DNA of 51,500 nt from Chrysomallon squamiferum. Its lineage: Eukaryota; Mollusca; Gastropoda; Neomphalida; Peltospiridae. Positions 36,326 through 49,992 of the stretch are shown piece after piece. Location of the stretch: contig CM022677.1 in the NCBI GenBank assembly GCA_012295275.1, positions 10,074,351 to 10,125,850 of the forward strand, in the 5' to 3' direction. The notes under the pieces were generated by a model, which ran no database searches, was not told the origin of the DNA, and saw only the letters and a program-made list of their open reading frames with translations. How positions within the stretch are numbered: position 1 is the first letter of the stretch; every line of letters begins with the position of its first letter. A program made the translations under genes and the position numbers.

Positions 36326-36609
36326 TATAAACAAAAAGTACTGTGACAGGAGAAATTATTTTCATCATCTACATCCGCTGTGATAATGGAGTAATTTGTA
36401 AAAATTACTTCACTTGTCCCAAACCCTTTGTCCACAAACACAGAAAAATACAACTCTTTTCAGTTCTGTTGACACAAGTGTTCAGTTAATCCTGAGATTA
36501 ATGATAAAAACTGAAAACAGAAACAGTTTAGATTTGTGTAAACTAAACAAAGTATACACCGATGACATTTTAAATACACTGTAAACTAAACACGCTTTTA
36601 GAGATTTGC

Positions 36610-37040
36610 ATTGGTTTTTGTAATTTAGTTGTTCATAGAGATTTTTTTATAATTTAGTTGTTCATAGAGATTTTTTTTATAATTTAGTTGTTTATAGAGA
36701 TTTTTTTATAATTTAGTTGTTTATAAATATTTTTTATAATTTAGTTGTTCATAGAGATTTTTTTATAATTTAGTTGTTTATAAATATTTTTTATAATTTA
36801 GTTGTTCATAGAGATTTTTTTATAATTTAGTTGTTTATAAATATTTTTTATAATTTAGTTGTTCATAGAGATTTTTTTATAATTTAGTTGTTTATAAATA
36901 TTTTTTATAATTTAGTTGTTTATAAATTTTTTATAATTTAGTTGTTTATAGAGACTTTTTATAATGTAGTTGTTCATAGAGATTTTTTATAATTTAGTTG
37001 TTTAGAAATGTTTTATAATTTAGTTGTTTAGAGATATTTA
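36610..37040. repeat. Alternating AT-rich minisatellite
   Basis: About 15 units of TTTATAATTTAGTTGTT followed alternately by CATAGAGATTTTT or TATAAATATTTT. The basic unit is about 28 bp, and an alternating pair gives a higher-order repeat of about 57 bp in the centre of the array. Confidence 0.93.
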
Positions 37041-37729
37041 CTTTGTTTTTTATAAATTACAAAGTTTTTCAGTTTTCACTTAATGATATCAAGGTGAGAT
37101 AACAACATTCATAGAATTTTCTTTACTTCATTTCTTTTACATTTGTACAAAGACTAACAAATTTCTTTATAAATTAATTAATTTAAAATCAACAATAAAC
37201 TACAGCATCAGAAGTAAGTTTAATATAATCCAGGTAAAAAGTCAGTGATATAAATTATTATATTAATTAATTTATTATTATTATTATTACTTCTTCCTTT
37301 GTTGGGTTCCTTTTTTTGATTATGTACCTGTTTAATTTTTTCTATTAAAAAGTGGTATTATTTTTCTACTACAAACTTTCATAAGGAGAATGTTTTCCAC
37401 AATAAGAATGAAAGATTTTTATTTTTTATTATTTTTTATTAAACATGAAGAAAGTATAAAACAGTCCCAAAAATAAAATAAGTAAAAAGAAAGAAAAGTA
37501 AAATAACAATCTGGTAAGAAACAAAGTATATCACAGCTGTCATAAAGTCAATAGATCCTGAACAGTTTACATTTATACAGATATATTTAAACTTGTTTTT
37601 TTCTTTATTCTTTTGTTTTTATTGTTGTTATTATTAATTCTAAAAGCAAAACTAAAACTAAACAGGGAACTAATCTAAGCATGCATGCCAAACAAAGATA
37701 CTAATTTACTAACCACAAACTATTATTAT

Positions 37730-37732
<3 letters not shown>

Positions 37733-37766
<34 letters not shown>
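37733..37766. repeat. (AT)n microsatellite
   Basis: AT array of about 30 bp. Confidence 0.9.
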
Positions 37767-37769
<3 letters not shown>

Positions 37770-38094
37770 TGGGTTTTTTTCTTAAATGGAGCTATAGAGC
37801 TACCTTGGAAAATATTATTATATCTTTACATACTGAAAATAAAAACAAAATATAGTTGGGTGATTGATGTTATTAATTTTAAGACAATTAGTATATTTGT
37901 ATATTTAATTACATTTGCAGGTTTATTTGTAATAACTTTTATCTACATTTAAATACAAACAGCATTTGTTAGTAGAATAAGTACATATATTAGTTAGTAA
38001 TGAAGGATATTAGTAGTGGGGTGATAGTTACTATGTTACCACTACTACTACTATTACTACTACTACAGCTAGGTTACATGGTTACCATGGTTAC

Positions 38095-38165
38095 CTCATG
38101 TTTAAAAACACGTTTTCCTTGCATCACTGCTAAAAGATTTCTCTGCAGAGGGTAACTCATTGCAG
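38095..38165 (-). CDS. SQOR: SQOR alternative exon, version 1
   Basis: Acceptor TTTAAATTACAG, donor GAG|GTAACC, 71 bp, phase 1 to phase 0. It encodes A-AMSYPLQRNLLAVMQGKR and then VFKHE. It is the most divergent version: one codon longer, with the conserved Gln of the AQ motif replaced by Met and a Pro-Leu-Gln in place of the GVL or IVL core, while RNLLAVMQGK keeps the helix pattern. Splice sites and frame are intact, which argues against a dead exon. It lies nearest the shared upstream exon (about 1.3 kb away). Confidence 0.88.
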
Positions 38166-38169
38166 CTGT

Positions 38170-38600
38170 AATTTAAAACACATTGAGTAACACAAAAAAT
38201 AACTCCAAAAAGAGTAACATCTTACCACACAAAACACAAAAACAAAAAAAATTAACATCTGAATACAAAATGCACAAAACAGTTACATCGACACAAAAGA
38301 ATAATACCAACCAGCAACATGAACAGAAAACACAAAATAAAGAAAAATCTCAATATAAGAATAACAAAAAACACATAGTAACATCTCAACACAAAAATAA
38401 CCACAAAAACACAAGTTACATCAACACAAAAATAACACAGAACAGTAACATCTCAATATAAAAATAACACAACACAGATATTTCAACACAAAAATAACAA
38501 CAAAAAACAAGTTACATCAACACACAACAGAGTAACATCTCAATAAAAAATAACACAAATAAAAGCACAAAACCCAACACAAGATAATATTTTATCCAGT
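38170..38600. repeat. A-rich AACACAAAAATAAC repeat beside alternative exon 1
   Basis: A degenerate tandem array of ACATCTCAATATAAAAATAA and CAACACAAAAATAACA phrases, lying just upstream (transcript sense) of the acceptor of alternative exon 1. In the transcript it reads as a U-rich, UGUU-containing tract, which could bind splicing regulators. Confidence 0.8.
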
Positions 38601-39485
38601 TCTGTAACCTTGCTATTTTGAACACGCTCACACACACACAAAACAAATTCATTTTCTCTATCTGAAAACCCAGTTTATTTAAATTAAAAGAATAATTACT
38701 GCTATTGATTAATAATAATATTTATTGATAATGCTCATAATAATGGCAAATTGATGTGATAAAGAAAAACAAACATTTATACTCAGTTCTCATGAGCAGA
38801 CACATGCTGCTACCATAGCAACCAAAACAGCAGCATGAACTTTTTACTTTTCTTACAAACATTTAAAAAATGATAATAAAAAAAGGAATATATCTCAAAA
38901 CTGCAGAGCATGTACTGTGCATTTTCAAAGCCAATTCATTGAAGATTGGCTAGAACTGAATTACGGTTTGCAAATACCATAAATATATATACTATCACAC
39001 ACACACAGAGGTTATAAATAAAAAATAAATAAATACAAATCACAATAATAAAAACATATACATTGAGCTCAAGTACTGAGCTATATATATATATATAAAT
39101 ATATATATGAAAATTATGATAGAGAAATATTTAAATATTTAAATAAGGCAAAATGACATATCCCATAAAATAATTAAAAACAAAAAAAAAACATCAAAGA
39201 AGAAACTAAACCCCCAACAGCAACAACAACAATAATAATAATAATAATAATAAAATGCAAATTCTAAAAGATTTCAAAATAAACAAATGGTTAAACAACA
39301 ATGCTTTAAACCAAACTAGATAACAAATAATTTAAACTAAAACAGATAATAATTGCAACTGAAGTAGAATAATTTAATTTGAAACAGATAACAATTTAAA
39401 CTGAAATAGATAATTTAAACACTGAAATAAATAATCATTTAAACTTTAGATAAAAACTAAATATCATTTAAAGTACATCACATAC

Positions 39486-39672
39486 CTGCTGCTGCTGCTG
39501 TTTTGGAAGTTGGTGCGTTGATGCAGTCACCAATTCCAAAAACGTTGGGGTATGTAATGTGCTGCAGGGAGTACTTGTTGACATTGAGGTAACCTGCATC
39601 ATTAACAAGTTTTTTAGCTGCTTTGAGGGGGTCAGGCGTGGACATGGGCGGTACAATGTGCATCATGTCATA
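39486..39672 (-). CDS. SQOR: SQOR exon with GDC FAD-binding motif
   Basis: Acceptor TTATTTTCAG, donor CAG|GTATGT, 187 bp, phase 0 to phase 1. It encodes YDMMHIVPPMSTPDPLKAAK, then QHITYPNVFGIGDCINAPTS and KTAAAA. The GDC...PTSKTAAA stretch is the C-terminal FAD contact of this disulfide-reductase-like fold. The last base (G) completes the first codon of the alternative exons, so this is the constant upstream partner of the cluster. Confidence 0.97.
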
Positions 39673-40417
39673 CTGAAAATAATTAGAAATAATAATTAAC
39701 ATGATGTCTATAAAAATAAATAAACCTATTCCCTGTAATAACAATTTATTAGCTGTTTCAGTGAAGTGATTTTCACTCGTCTTGCTCTTACAGTGAGTAC
39801 AGTGCAGAATGTATGTATTTTTATGCAAAGTATCAGATTCAGCATCATTCTTTGAGTGGCTACTTCTGTCATATTCAGAAAATTCACTTCTGTAATGAAG
39901 AAGTTGAAAACACACTAACACAGTAATAAACTTCAGTAATAAGTTCAGAAATAACTGAATAAACAATATTACAAGATAAAACATTAAAATAAAAATAATA
40001 ATATTATAATCTAAATTTTAAAAATATATATATATATATAAACACACATCAGTTAGATAGACAGATGATGTAGATGGATAGATGGATAGATAATTTGCAC
40101 ATTCCTCAACTCCCGAAACACAGTACTGTAACTGATAAACTTAGTGTACATCAAAAACTTTTTAAACAATCTTAACTGGAAAGATGTTTTTTTTTTAGTT
40201 TTTAAGTTAATTTGACAAAAAATATAATATCAAGAAATAAGTAATGTGCATAATATATTTTTTAAAGGTAATAAAATACTGAAAAGTTAGAGAAAATTTA
40301 AGCTAAGACACACTGTGTATGAACTGTCAAGATAGACAATGATGTGGAAATCACTGACAGTATGCAGACTTGTAGGTGTTTTTTGTTAATGACAAGTGAT
40401 ATTAAAAGATAACCTAC

Positions 40418-40526
40418 GTGGTACACTTCTGTTTCTCCTTCCTCGCCATCCAGTTTGGCAAACACTGCTTCCTTCTTCTCTGGTCTGACTTCTATCAGGT
40501 TTCTCTTGTAGTTGACGTTGATGTCT
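40418..40526 (-). CDS. SQOR: SQOR exon
   Basis: Acceptor TTTTTTTCAG, donor CAC|GTAGGT, 109 bp. It enters in phase 2 (completing an Arg codon) and leaves in phase 0. It reads DINVNYKRNLIEVRPEKKEA then VFAKLDGEEGETEVYH, matching human [21 protein letters not shown]. It is a beta-rich segment of the second FAD half. The phase confirms the GC donor of the preceding intron. Confidence 0.96.
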
Positions 40527-40867
40527 CTGAAAAAAACCCAGATCAGACAACGTCAACCTGTCAAAACTGCACCAAATCAAAACAACTCAAATTTCTTAGT
40601 TTTCAACTTTTAGCTGTTTTAAACTGGAACCTGTTTACTCAAAAAATCTGGATTAATTCTTTCTGCACCAAAACAAATATTGTTAAAATACAGATTATTT
40701 ACCTTCAATAAACAAAGTTTGAACCATAAACAGTAGCAGACACATTAGTAATCTCTTCATCTCTTAACTAGAGTCTTAAAGTATGACAGTCAATTACACT
40801 TGTGTTACAAAGTATTTTAGAATTTATGGGAATATAATTAGGAATAAGTTAAATAATCTAAGCATGT

Positions 40868-41123
40868 ATGTGTGATTTTGAGTGTATTTATGTGTGTGTG
40901 AATATGTGTATGTGTATGTGTGTATGTGTGTGTGAATGTGTGTGTCTATATGTGTGTTTGTGTGTGTGTTTATCTATATGTGTATGTATATGTGTGAATG
41001 TGTATGTAAGTATGTGTTATATGTGTGTGTATGTATATGTGTGTGTTTGTATATGTGTATGTGTGTGTGTATGTGTGTGAATGTGTATGTGTAAGTGTGT
41101 ATGTGTAAGTGTGTGTGTGTAAA
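40868..41123. repeat. GT-rich imperfect microsatellite
   Basis: About 250 bp of TGTGTATG and TGTGTGAATG phrases in a SQOR intron. Confidence 0.9.
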
Positions 41124-42202
41124 ACAGTTAGGTTTCAGATATACAGCTGTGTGACAGTTTACTTTGAATGTATTCAACTTGATCACTGCTGAGATGTAGT
41201 ATCTTCACTTAACATGAAATCTGAACAGATATCCTATCACGCTGTCTTTAGTAATGGGTAACACATGGGTATCATTTATGTCTTCTAAAGGTACAACAAG
41301 TAAATCATACCCCATGTGTTATTCAGATCTAAGGAAAATGTAATAGGATACAAAAGAGATTCTGTTTCCAACTCAACATCAAAAGGTGGGATTTTTTGTA
41401 TGTGTGCATGCAGACAAGTGACATGTGCATATTTGGATTCTTAATGCATGAAAACTCGAAAGTTTAGAAATTTTGTTAAAAGATACAGCAGCAGAGACTG
41501 TAGCTTATTAAACAAATTTCTCACTTAAGAGAAATAATTACTTCACTTAACGCTTGTTGAGAACTACTGGAAGGTTTTTTTTTCTGTTCTCTTTTTGAAC
41601 CTGACAAGTCATGCATTGAGATGTGAGCATTGTCTGTTTTGTCAGGTAATCCTGTCAAAGCTCTCTGTTACTAAAGTACATGTCATACGTTTACTGGAGA
41701 TTAGTTGTGTCAGTCTGAACAACATCTGATTCACATCATCCTCCAAAATCTAATTGTAAAAACAAGAACTAGCTCTCACCTCCATCTCCATCATACATGC
41801 ACAAGCACATGTAGATTAATAAGCAAACACACACAAGCACACACACATATATATAACTGACAGCAAAATAAATTTTATGTTAGAAAGAAACAAGCATCAG
41901 TTTAATAAGACAGCAATAAAAACATATAATGATATAGATATTGATAGAGATGTAAAGATAGTGATGGATATCAAAAGAAATAACAGATATAGAGAGACAA
42001 AGTAACACACAGAGACAGAAAGACAGACAGATACAGACAGATTAACACAGAAATAGAAAGAGTGAAAGTATGTTTATATGTTCTGTCCTTTCTTGAACTG
42101 TTTCATACACATGTATGTGTTTGTGTTGACAGTACGTTGAGAGAAAAGATATGTTAACAACATCAGGCTTTTTCATGTCAACAGTTTTAAAATAAAAAAT
42201 TA

Positions 42203-42421
<219 letters not shown>

Positions 42422-43849
42422 TTAGATGGATAAACAAAAAGAAAGAACAAAGATGAACTAAGAGTAGTATATTCCTTAGTTGCATAGTTGAACCAGTAAT
42501 CAGACCTTGGTATCAAAGGCAGAATTACATAAAGTATTTAACATATGCTAAAGGAAATAAAATTTATTATAACTGAAACTGTACAATCTGGGTACAATAA
42601 TACTCAATAGGCCATTGTATTTTTATATAGACAGACTATGCTGAATCCAAAATGCTTGGGGCTGGAAGTTGATCATCTTTGTTATAAGAAAACAACCAGA
42701 GAAAATCTTTTTTTTTTACGTTGTGTTGCTTTTTTTTTATTTCATAATTTCCAAAAAAGCCTGCTTGTTCAACATTTTTCAAATTTGCTCTAGATAATGG
42801 ACAACAGATTGTTTTGAAAGGTAAAACAGAATTTAGAATTTATCTTCAAAAATGACAGTTTTGATGTATAATGTTATGTTTACAACTTGCAGCAGATGTT
42901 TATGTAAGCTGAATAATTTATGTCTACGTAGTAAAGTTCTGATTGTAGTTTACATAATTAACTCACATGGCAATGAAATGATATTTTGTGGGTGTAAAGT
43001 TTTAAATTAATGAGAGTTCAGTGCTCTACATGATTTATGTCTATGTACTGCATACTTCAACCTGTGTTTGTCTGGGATGTGTGTGTAAGAGAGACAACAA
43101 GAAAAACAGAGAAAAAAGAGAAAGTCTGAGATAGAAAGTATCTGCATATATCTGTTTAATTAAGATAAATGTCTTTATTAACTTGAAAAAATGATTCAGG
43201 TCAGATTTCTGTAATACTAGCTATATTTGCTATGATTTAGATCATAAAATATGTATTAGTACAGAACATCATTTTAAAAACTCTTTATTAAAATTTCAAA
43301 AATTTAACAGTATCATTGAGGCTTTTAGAATGTTTGTAGATCTGTAGTAATTTTAAATGTTAAAAAAAACAACATGCATATTGGCTTTACAAGGATTTCT
43401 CTGCAAATTCTCAATTGTTTTTAGATAAATCATTCAGTTTTTTTTGTTTGTTTTTTTAAATAAATAAATTAAAAGAAATAACTATGGCTGCTTATGGTAA
43501 AACAGTGCACAAGTTTATTAATCTTAGCACTATGGAAGTAGAAGTTATTCAACTGGATGTGCCCAGAATTCAAATTTGAGGAAAAACAAGATGGAGAACC
43601 CATAACAATTTAGACATGACAAAGTTTAGCAATGGCTCAAATGAGATCTGGGAGAATTACACTGCTATTCTTTTGTGTTACCATTTTCACCATGTTCTTT
43701 TAGTTAATGTTTAATATTACACAATGAAAGTTATTAATTCAACTGAAAAAAATAGTAAAAATGGTAACACAAAATAATACTCCCTTTTTGACAGATATGT
43801 TTTAAATAATATGTTGAATCAAATCAGAAAACTGACGAGACTAGATTTA

Positions 43850-44113
<264 letters not shown>

Positions 44114-44137
44114 TTAATAAAAGACTGTACAAGTACC

Positions 44138-44138
<1 letters not shown>

Positions 44139-44183
<45 letters not shown>
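44139..44183. repeat. (CA)n microsatellite
   Basis: CA array just upstream (transcript sense) of the SQOR exon at 43865-44062, inside the intron. A second array lies at about 44310-44353. Confidence 0.93.
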
Positions 44184-44184
<1 letters not shown>

Positions 44185-44308
44185 AAAGTATTAAATATGA
44201 AGTTTACAAATAATAAACGTATCCATATACATTCATCCAAACATAAAAAGGCAAATAAAAAATTCACACTAAATAGATATATATATATATATACTCCCTC
44301 TCTCTCTC

Positions 44309-44309
<1 letters not shown>

Positions 44310-44353
<44 letters not shown>
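44310..44353. repeat. (CA)n microsatellite
   Basis: Second CA array in the same intron, preceded by a short TC-rich tract. Confidence 0.93.
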
Positions 44354-44356
<3 letters not shown>

Positions 44357-46639
44357 CACATATATAAATAAACATACTTATATCTAGATGGCTGGACAGT
44401 GTAAAGATAAATGACAATTACAGGTATTGCTTAAAATTAGAAAAAATGCAACAAAATATTTCACTAATATTTGAAAATTTACTTAGCAGTGAAAACTAAA
44501 TTTGACCCTGCATATGACTAGTAAACATTTTACTTCTAAACACAGACGTTCACATTTGAGCTTTAGTCCCAAATCAGATTTATAATAGCTTAGTTTTTAA
44601 AAAATGGCAGTAATGGTCGGATTTGAATGAAAGATTTTCTTTAGTTGAAAAGCAATCAAAACCAATTATTTTTATTGATCATGTGTGTTTGTGTGTGTGT
44701 ATGAGTGAGTGTGTTTATAAATTATGAACACCTCACTTGCATGTGTGCATGCTTGGGTGAGTTGTGCATGTTACTTAGCCATTACTTATGATATATTACT
44801 TATGTGACACATGATATACAAACGGGTATCTACACTTATGGAACTACAGAACTAAACCCAGATAGAATAAAGAACCTATTAATAGCCATTGTTTGAAACA
44901 GGTCAGAGATACCAAAATTTGTTGTTGCCAGTCCACATTTGTAGTTATATAACAACCAGAAAACAATGTAGTCATGCAAACTGGCAATCAGATTAGAAAT
45001 GTGATCTACATATGAAACTGTACAGGTATGGTCATATTAGGTAATAACTCATATGTTGTTGTTCTCAATATGTATTCATATCTCAGAGTTTTAAAAGATC
45101 AATCTGTTTGAAACTTGTACGGTAATTTAGTATATGTCAAGACATTAGTCCTGAACCTCATACTGTTAATTTAAATATAGGTAATGATAGGTAATGATCA
45201 ACATTTCTAGAACTATATCAGTATATGATAACATACAGGTCATTATATTCTTAAAAGTAGAATACTTTCATTTACCAACAACTGGTGAGAATAATTTCAA
45301 ATTAATATAAACACGAGTTGCAATGGCAGGATTGGGAGAAATAGCTCAAGTTTAAAATTCTTAATTTAAATTATGTTTTTACAAATATTATTTTAATTCA
45401 CATTTTTGTTTTTTGTTTTGTTTAATTATTTTTATTTTTATTTCTTTTCTTTTTTTTTCTTTTTTTGTGTTGGCAGTAAACTATTTAAAACATGGCAAGT
45501 TTACATCAGAAACCAAAATAAACCAAAAACATCTTGCAAACTTCTGACAGTTGATGTTGTTGTAGTCACTGCTCAGCCTGGATGTGTGTATAAAAAAAAG
45601 TACCTCACAGAGTCACAACAACCTTCACAACACAAAATCAGGTTTTTCTTACCTTGAATCACCTGATCCGTGATAACCTGCGATAAAATCTAAAACCAGA
45701 GCCAAATCCTCATAATTCTGCAAGCTGGTTTTATTTTTAGGTCAGTACCTAACAGTACCCCATAAATTTCACAGTCTTTTCAAAGATAATATAATTAGGT
45801 AGAGTTTTTTTATATTTAGAAATACTTTTCAGAAAAAGATATTTTTACTTTCAGTTTATATATGTGAATGATTTTTCAAGCTTCATTTCTATTTCACCAT
45901 GATGGCAGTGACCGATTAAGGTGAGTAATTATAAAATTTTTTTTACTAATGGCTAATCAGACAAAGAGAGAAAGAATTCTTTAAAAATCCTTAAAATTAA
46001 ATATAGATTTGTATAATATAAATTATAGTTTATGTGTTTATATGTAAACAATTTGACACTCAGTGAAGGTGCTTTTTACAAACATACACATCTATGTGTT
46101 AATTTTTTCAATTTTAATCTATTTAGGTGTATAAAGCAATCTACTTCTTTTTTTTTAAATCCAAAACAAAAAAACCTATATTTTTCAGTTGTAACATGTG
46201 TTCAGCATGTGTTATATTTAAAAAAAAATGTTTGGGCAATTCTATCTGACCTTATAGTTCTGTTTCCAGTCATAAATAAATTTTTTTACTAACAAATTTT
46301 AAAATATTTGATCTAAGTTATTTTTTTATTTTTTATTAATGAATATTATCAAACATCAAAATAATAATAAAAAATTTGTTGGCTTTTTTATGTTTTGTTT
46401 TTTACTTTTAATAAAGAAATATTATCAAAGAGTGTAAATAGAAAATCAGCCAAGGGGAGGGATGATGTTATTCATTAAACAGTTGGGTTTTTTTAATAAA
46501 AGAAACAAACTCCCCAACAATAATGGGATTATTGTGCTGACTAAATCAATGATTTATGTATGTACTTGGATATATTGTTTATCAATTTGTTTTTTTCATA
46601 TACTGTTTATCTGTATTTGTTGTAGGGTGGTGTGCAAGT

Positions 46640-46700
46640 TTATGTGTGTGTGTGCGTGTGTGTGCGTGTGCATGTGTGTGTGTGTGTGTGTGTGTGTGAG
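46640..46700. repeat. (GT)n microsatellite
   Basis: GT array with GCGT interruptions, about 25 bp beyond the 3' end of the 54-bp SQOR exon. Confidence 0.93.
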
Positions 46701-46724
46701 TGAAAAATATTAAAATTTTCTTAC

Positions 46725-46778
46725 ATGATGGTAATTCAACTGTAATCCCATTGCCACAACGAGGTATTCATAGTTTAT
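46725..46778 (-). CDS. SQOR: SQOR small exon
   Basis: Acceptor TTGTATTGCAG, donor CAT|GTAAG, 54 bp, phase 0 to phase 0. It encodes INYEYLVVAMGLQLNYHH, matching human ISYRYLIIALGIQLDYEK. The VAMGLQ segment is the loop that returns to the FAD-binding half in this fold. Confidence 0.96.
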
Positions 46779-47158
46779 CTGCAATACAAATAAATTAAAA
46801 TAATAATAATGACAACAATAACAATTAGCACAACAATAAGATTAACGATCACAAGAATGACAACAAAAATAATATAAACAAACCAATAACTGTCAACAAA
46901 ATTTTTGTTTAACATTTCAGTTAGCATTTTTCATGAACCACATGATTTGTTTATCAAAAGCAATGGTAAATGCTGTGCTGTCTATGGAAAAACTACCATC
47001 TACACATCTAAGCATCTACAATGGAATGGGCCATTTTCTTTTCTTTATTTATAACAGAAACTGTAATTAGAACTTGACATTGTAAGTTATTCTTATTTAG
47101 TTTCATCATAATTGTGCTTTCTCCAACTTTCACTTTCACAATAAAATTGTAAACTAAC

Positions 47159-47329
47159 CAGTTCGCCTTTTGAGGTTGTCACTGTGCACTTGTCAGGGTC
47201 AAAGGCCACGACCTTGTCCTGTATCCAGTCACATGACTTTGGAATGACGCGTGCCATTGGACGGCCAGAACTGCCAATTTTCTTCACACCAGCCCCCACC
47301 AGAGTCCATAGCGGCTGATAGTAGTGTGT
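47159..47329 (-). CDS. SQOR: SQOR, first exon visible in the window
   Basis: SQOR is the inner-mitochondrial-membrane flavoprotein that oxidises hydrogen sulfide to persulfide, handing electrons to quinone and the sulfur to a thiol acceptor. This exon has acceptor TTTTTCCACAG and donor CTG|GTTAGT, 171 bp, phase 0 to phase 0. It begins THYYQPLWTLVGAGVKKIGS and continues SGRPMARVIPKSCDWIQDKV, matching human [29 protein letters not shown]. The exons upstream, with the mitochondrial presequence and the GxGxxG FAD-binding strand, are not between here and 51500. They must lie beyond the right end. The visible exons add up to about 385 residues of a protein of about 450. Confidence 0.97.
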
Positions 47330-47361
47330 CTGTGGAAAAACATCAATAATACTACTAACAG

Positions 47362-47364
<3 letters not shown>

Positions 47365-47417
<53 letters not shown>
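47365..47417. repeat. (GA)n microsatellite
   Basis: Perfect GA array about 35 bp upstream (transcript sense) of the exon at 47159-47329, reading as a CT tract near the acceptor. Confidence 0.95.
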
Positions 47418-47420
<3 letters not shown>

Positions 47421-47801
47421 TAACATGAACAACTTAAAATAAGCATAAGAATTAAAATTATGATTAACATTGTCAAAACATCAAAAATAGAAAAGAAGAG
47501 AGAGAAAGAGATGAAATATTATAAACTTATAATAGACTTGAGAACTAAAACTAAGATTAACATTGTCAAAATACTAATATTACATAACAATAACAAAGGT
47601 GATACTTACACAACAAGTGTAAAAAAAGATAAAGGAGGAGAACAAGGAAAGAGATACATGTAATAAAGATGACAAGTAACATATTACTTCTGTAAATGAA
47701 ATACAGTGACAAATGTTTTAATAATATCCTTTTGTACTGATAGAGATGATGATACATTTAAGTTGTCCGACACACACATATACCTAAATACAAAACAAAA
47801 C

Positions 47802-47803
<2 letters not shown>

Positions 47804-47843
<40 letters not shown>

Positions 47844-47900
47844 TGCATACATATAGGCATAAACAAAAATACAAAATGGCACACACACACACACACACAT
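47804..47900. repeat. (CA)n microsatellites bordering the tandem duplication
   Basis: Two CA arrays (about 47804-47840 and 47880-47900) at the left border of duplicated copy A. Another CA-rich stretch (about 49192-49245) separates copy A from copy B. Confidence 0.9.
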
Positions 47901-47904
47901 ACAT

Positions 47905-49190
47905 AATGCCAAAGGAAATGAGAACTACTGAAGTGTGAATATTACTATAACATATCTCTCATAGACTGTTAACAACTGGTATGTATAAAACATCTCAGAA
48001 AGTTCTGCATTATATATAAACATATTGTATTTAAATTCTGCACACTTTGTTTAATGTTTATGTGTGCATATCCATGCATACACTGTACATTAACATGTCT
48101 GCACATGTGATGGTGGGTCTGCAAATGTATATGTTACACTGCCTATTGTTGAAAAACCTAACTTGTTAATACAGAAATGTGTAGAAGTGTTGTTTATTTG
48201 ATCTGACTGTAGACTGAAATCAGGGCTGAAGTCAATCAACACTTCTCTCAAGACTAATGCCTGTTCCAAACAGAGCTCTTAATTAGTGTTCTAACCAGTG
48301 TGAGGAGTGGTTAATTAAAGGCCTGTGTAGAGTTAATTACATAAATACTCTTTCTGGTATGAAAATCAAACGTGTGCTTTGATATATTATTATTATGGAA
48401 TGAAAATCACTATCTAGCAATGATTTGAATTATGGTAAAAAACTGACATGTTGAGAATGAAATTTATATTACTGAAGCCTGCTTTTCAAATAGACACATT
48501 ATCTTAAAAAGAATATGCATAAAATTATATTAAATTAAACCAAAAAAAAAAAAATATATAGAAAAAAAATGAAAATATTTAATACATTAAAATTAACAAC
48601 AATAAAGAGGAAATATAAATAAATGAAATTAAATAATTTAAATGTAAAAATAGTGTTTAATTATAAATGACTTTTTAATTTATGTAGGATTTTAAATATA
48701 AATGTATAGACAAAATTATAAAACTTTGACAATTGTGACTCAGTTAAGAGACAACTCGTGTTTTTGGCAGAAGGCGAACGTGCTTTCGATGAACTTGTTC
48801 CGACAAACACGTGAAAACATTATCAAGTTGAAGGACACTGCAGCAGACATGTTTGTTTTAATAAAACAGTTGGATCATAATCAAATGTAGTGACATCTTC
48901 TATCTAGCCAGGTGTATTATATATTAAAGTATTCTAAAATAAAACAAATATACAAACTACTTGATGTTATCACCCAAGTTGTTGAAATAAAATATAACAG
49001 GTCATTAGATAAAATATGAAGAGATTGTATTTTCAAAAATTGCATTTTGCAAATGAAATGAATTCAAATATGAAAATGCATTAATGTTATAAAACATATG
49101 TCTGATTAAATGATGAAATAACTGGTCAAATATTAATATTAATGTATATATTTTGATAACATTAGTAAAACATTAAAAATTTTAAAAATA
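47905..49190. repeat. Tandem segmental duplication, copy A
   Basis: About 1.29 kb, from GCCAAAGGAAAT to GATAACATTAGTAAAA, matching copy B in the same orientation. The copies share GAAGTGTGAATATTACT, GGTATGTATAAAACATCTCA and GGAGTGGTTAATTAAAGGCC. Most of it is diverged by substitutions and small indels, except a nearly invariant core (about 48720-48974). Confidence 0.93.
48720..48974. other. Hyper-conserved core of duplication, copy A
   Basis: About 250 bp, less AT-rich than its flanks and almost identical to 50180-50466. The plus frame reads NSCFWQKANVLSMNLFRQTR and ends DHNQM-stop. The minus frame reads MSAAVSFNLIMFSRVCRNKF and stops after about 36 codons. Neither is recognised, and splice sites that would join it to SQOR were not found. 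It may be an ncRNA, a regulatory element, an exon of an unknown gene, or a recent gene-conversion tract. Confidence 0.6.
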
Positions 49191-49250
49191 ACACACACAC
49201 ACACACAGGCACACACAAATAAAAGACATCACACACCACACACAATATAA

Positions 49251-49960
49251 ACTGCCAAAGGAAATAAATAGAAATATCTTGGTGAAATATACATAAGAAC
49301 CAATGAAGTGTGAATATTACTGTAACATATCTCTCACAGACTTTTAACAGCTGGTATGTATAAAACATCTCAGATATTTCTGTTTTTTATATATATATAT
49401 ATATATATACATATTGTAATTCAGCAGATTTTGTTTAATGCTTATGTGTGTGCAGCCATGCATAAATGTACATTAACATAATTGTCTGCATGTGATTATG
49501 AATCTTATATGGTGTATGTGAATGTTTATGTGTATGTGTATGTGTGTTTGGTGGGGTATTAGCATGCAAATGCATATGACTGGAAATAAAAAAGTTAACA
49601 ATATTCAAAATAAGATACAACTTATTAATATCAGTTTAACTGCATTGTTCAAAAAAATGAACTTATTAATATATAAAGGTGTAGAAGTGTTGTTTATTTG
49701 GATCAGACTGGAATCTGGCCTTAAATAAATGAACAGTTCTCTCAATTCCTGTTCCAAACAGAGCTTTTAATTCTCTTTCAGGAGTGGTTAATTAAAGGCC
49801 ATGGCTTACAGATTTAATTAAATAAATATACTTTCTGGTAATGAAAATTAAACATGTGTGTATTAATATGTTGTTATTATAGTGTGAAAATCACTCTCTA
49901 GCAATGATTTGAATTTGCTTGAAAAAAGAATGTGCATAAAAAATTATATATTAAACTTAA

Positions 49961-49992
<32 letters not shown>

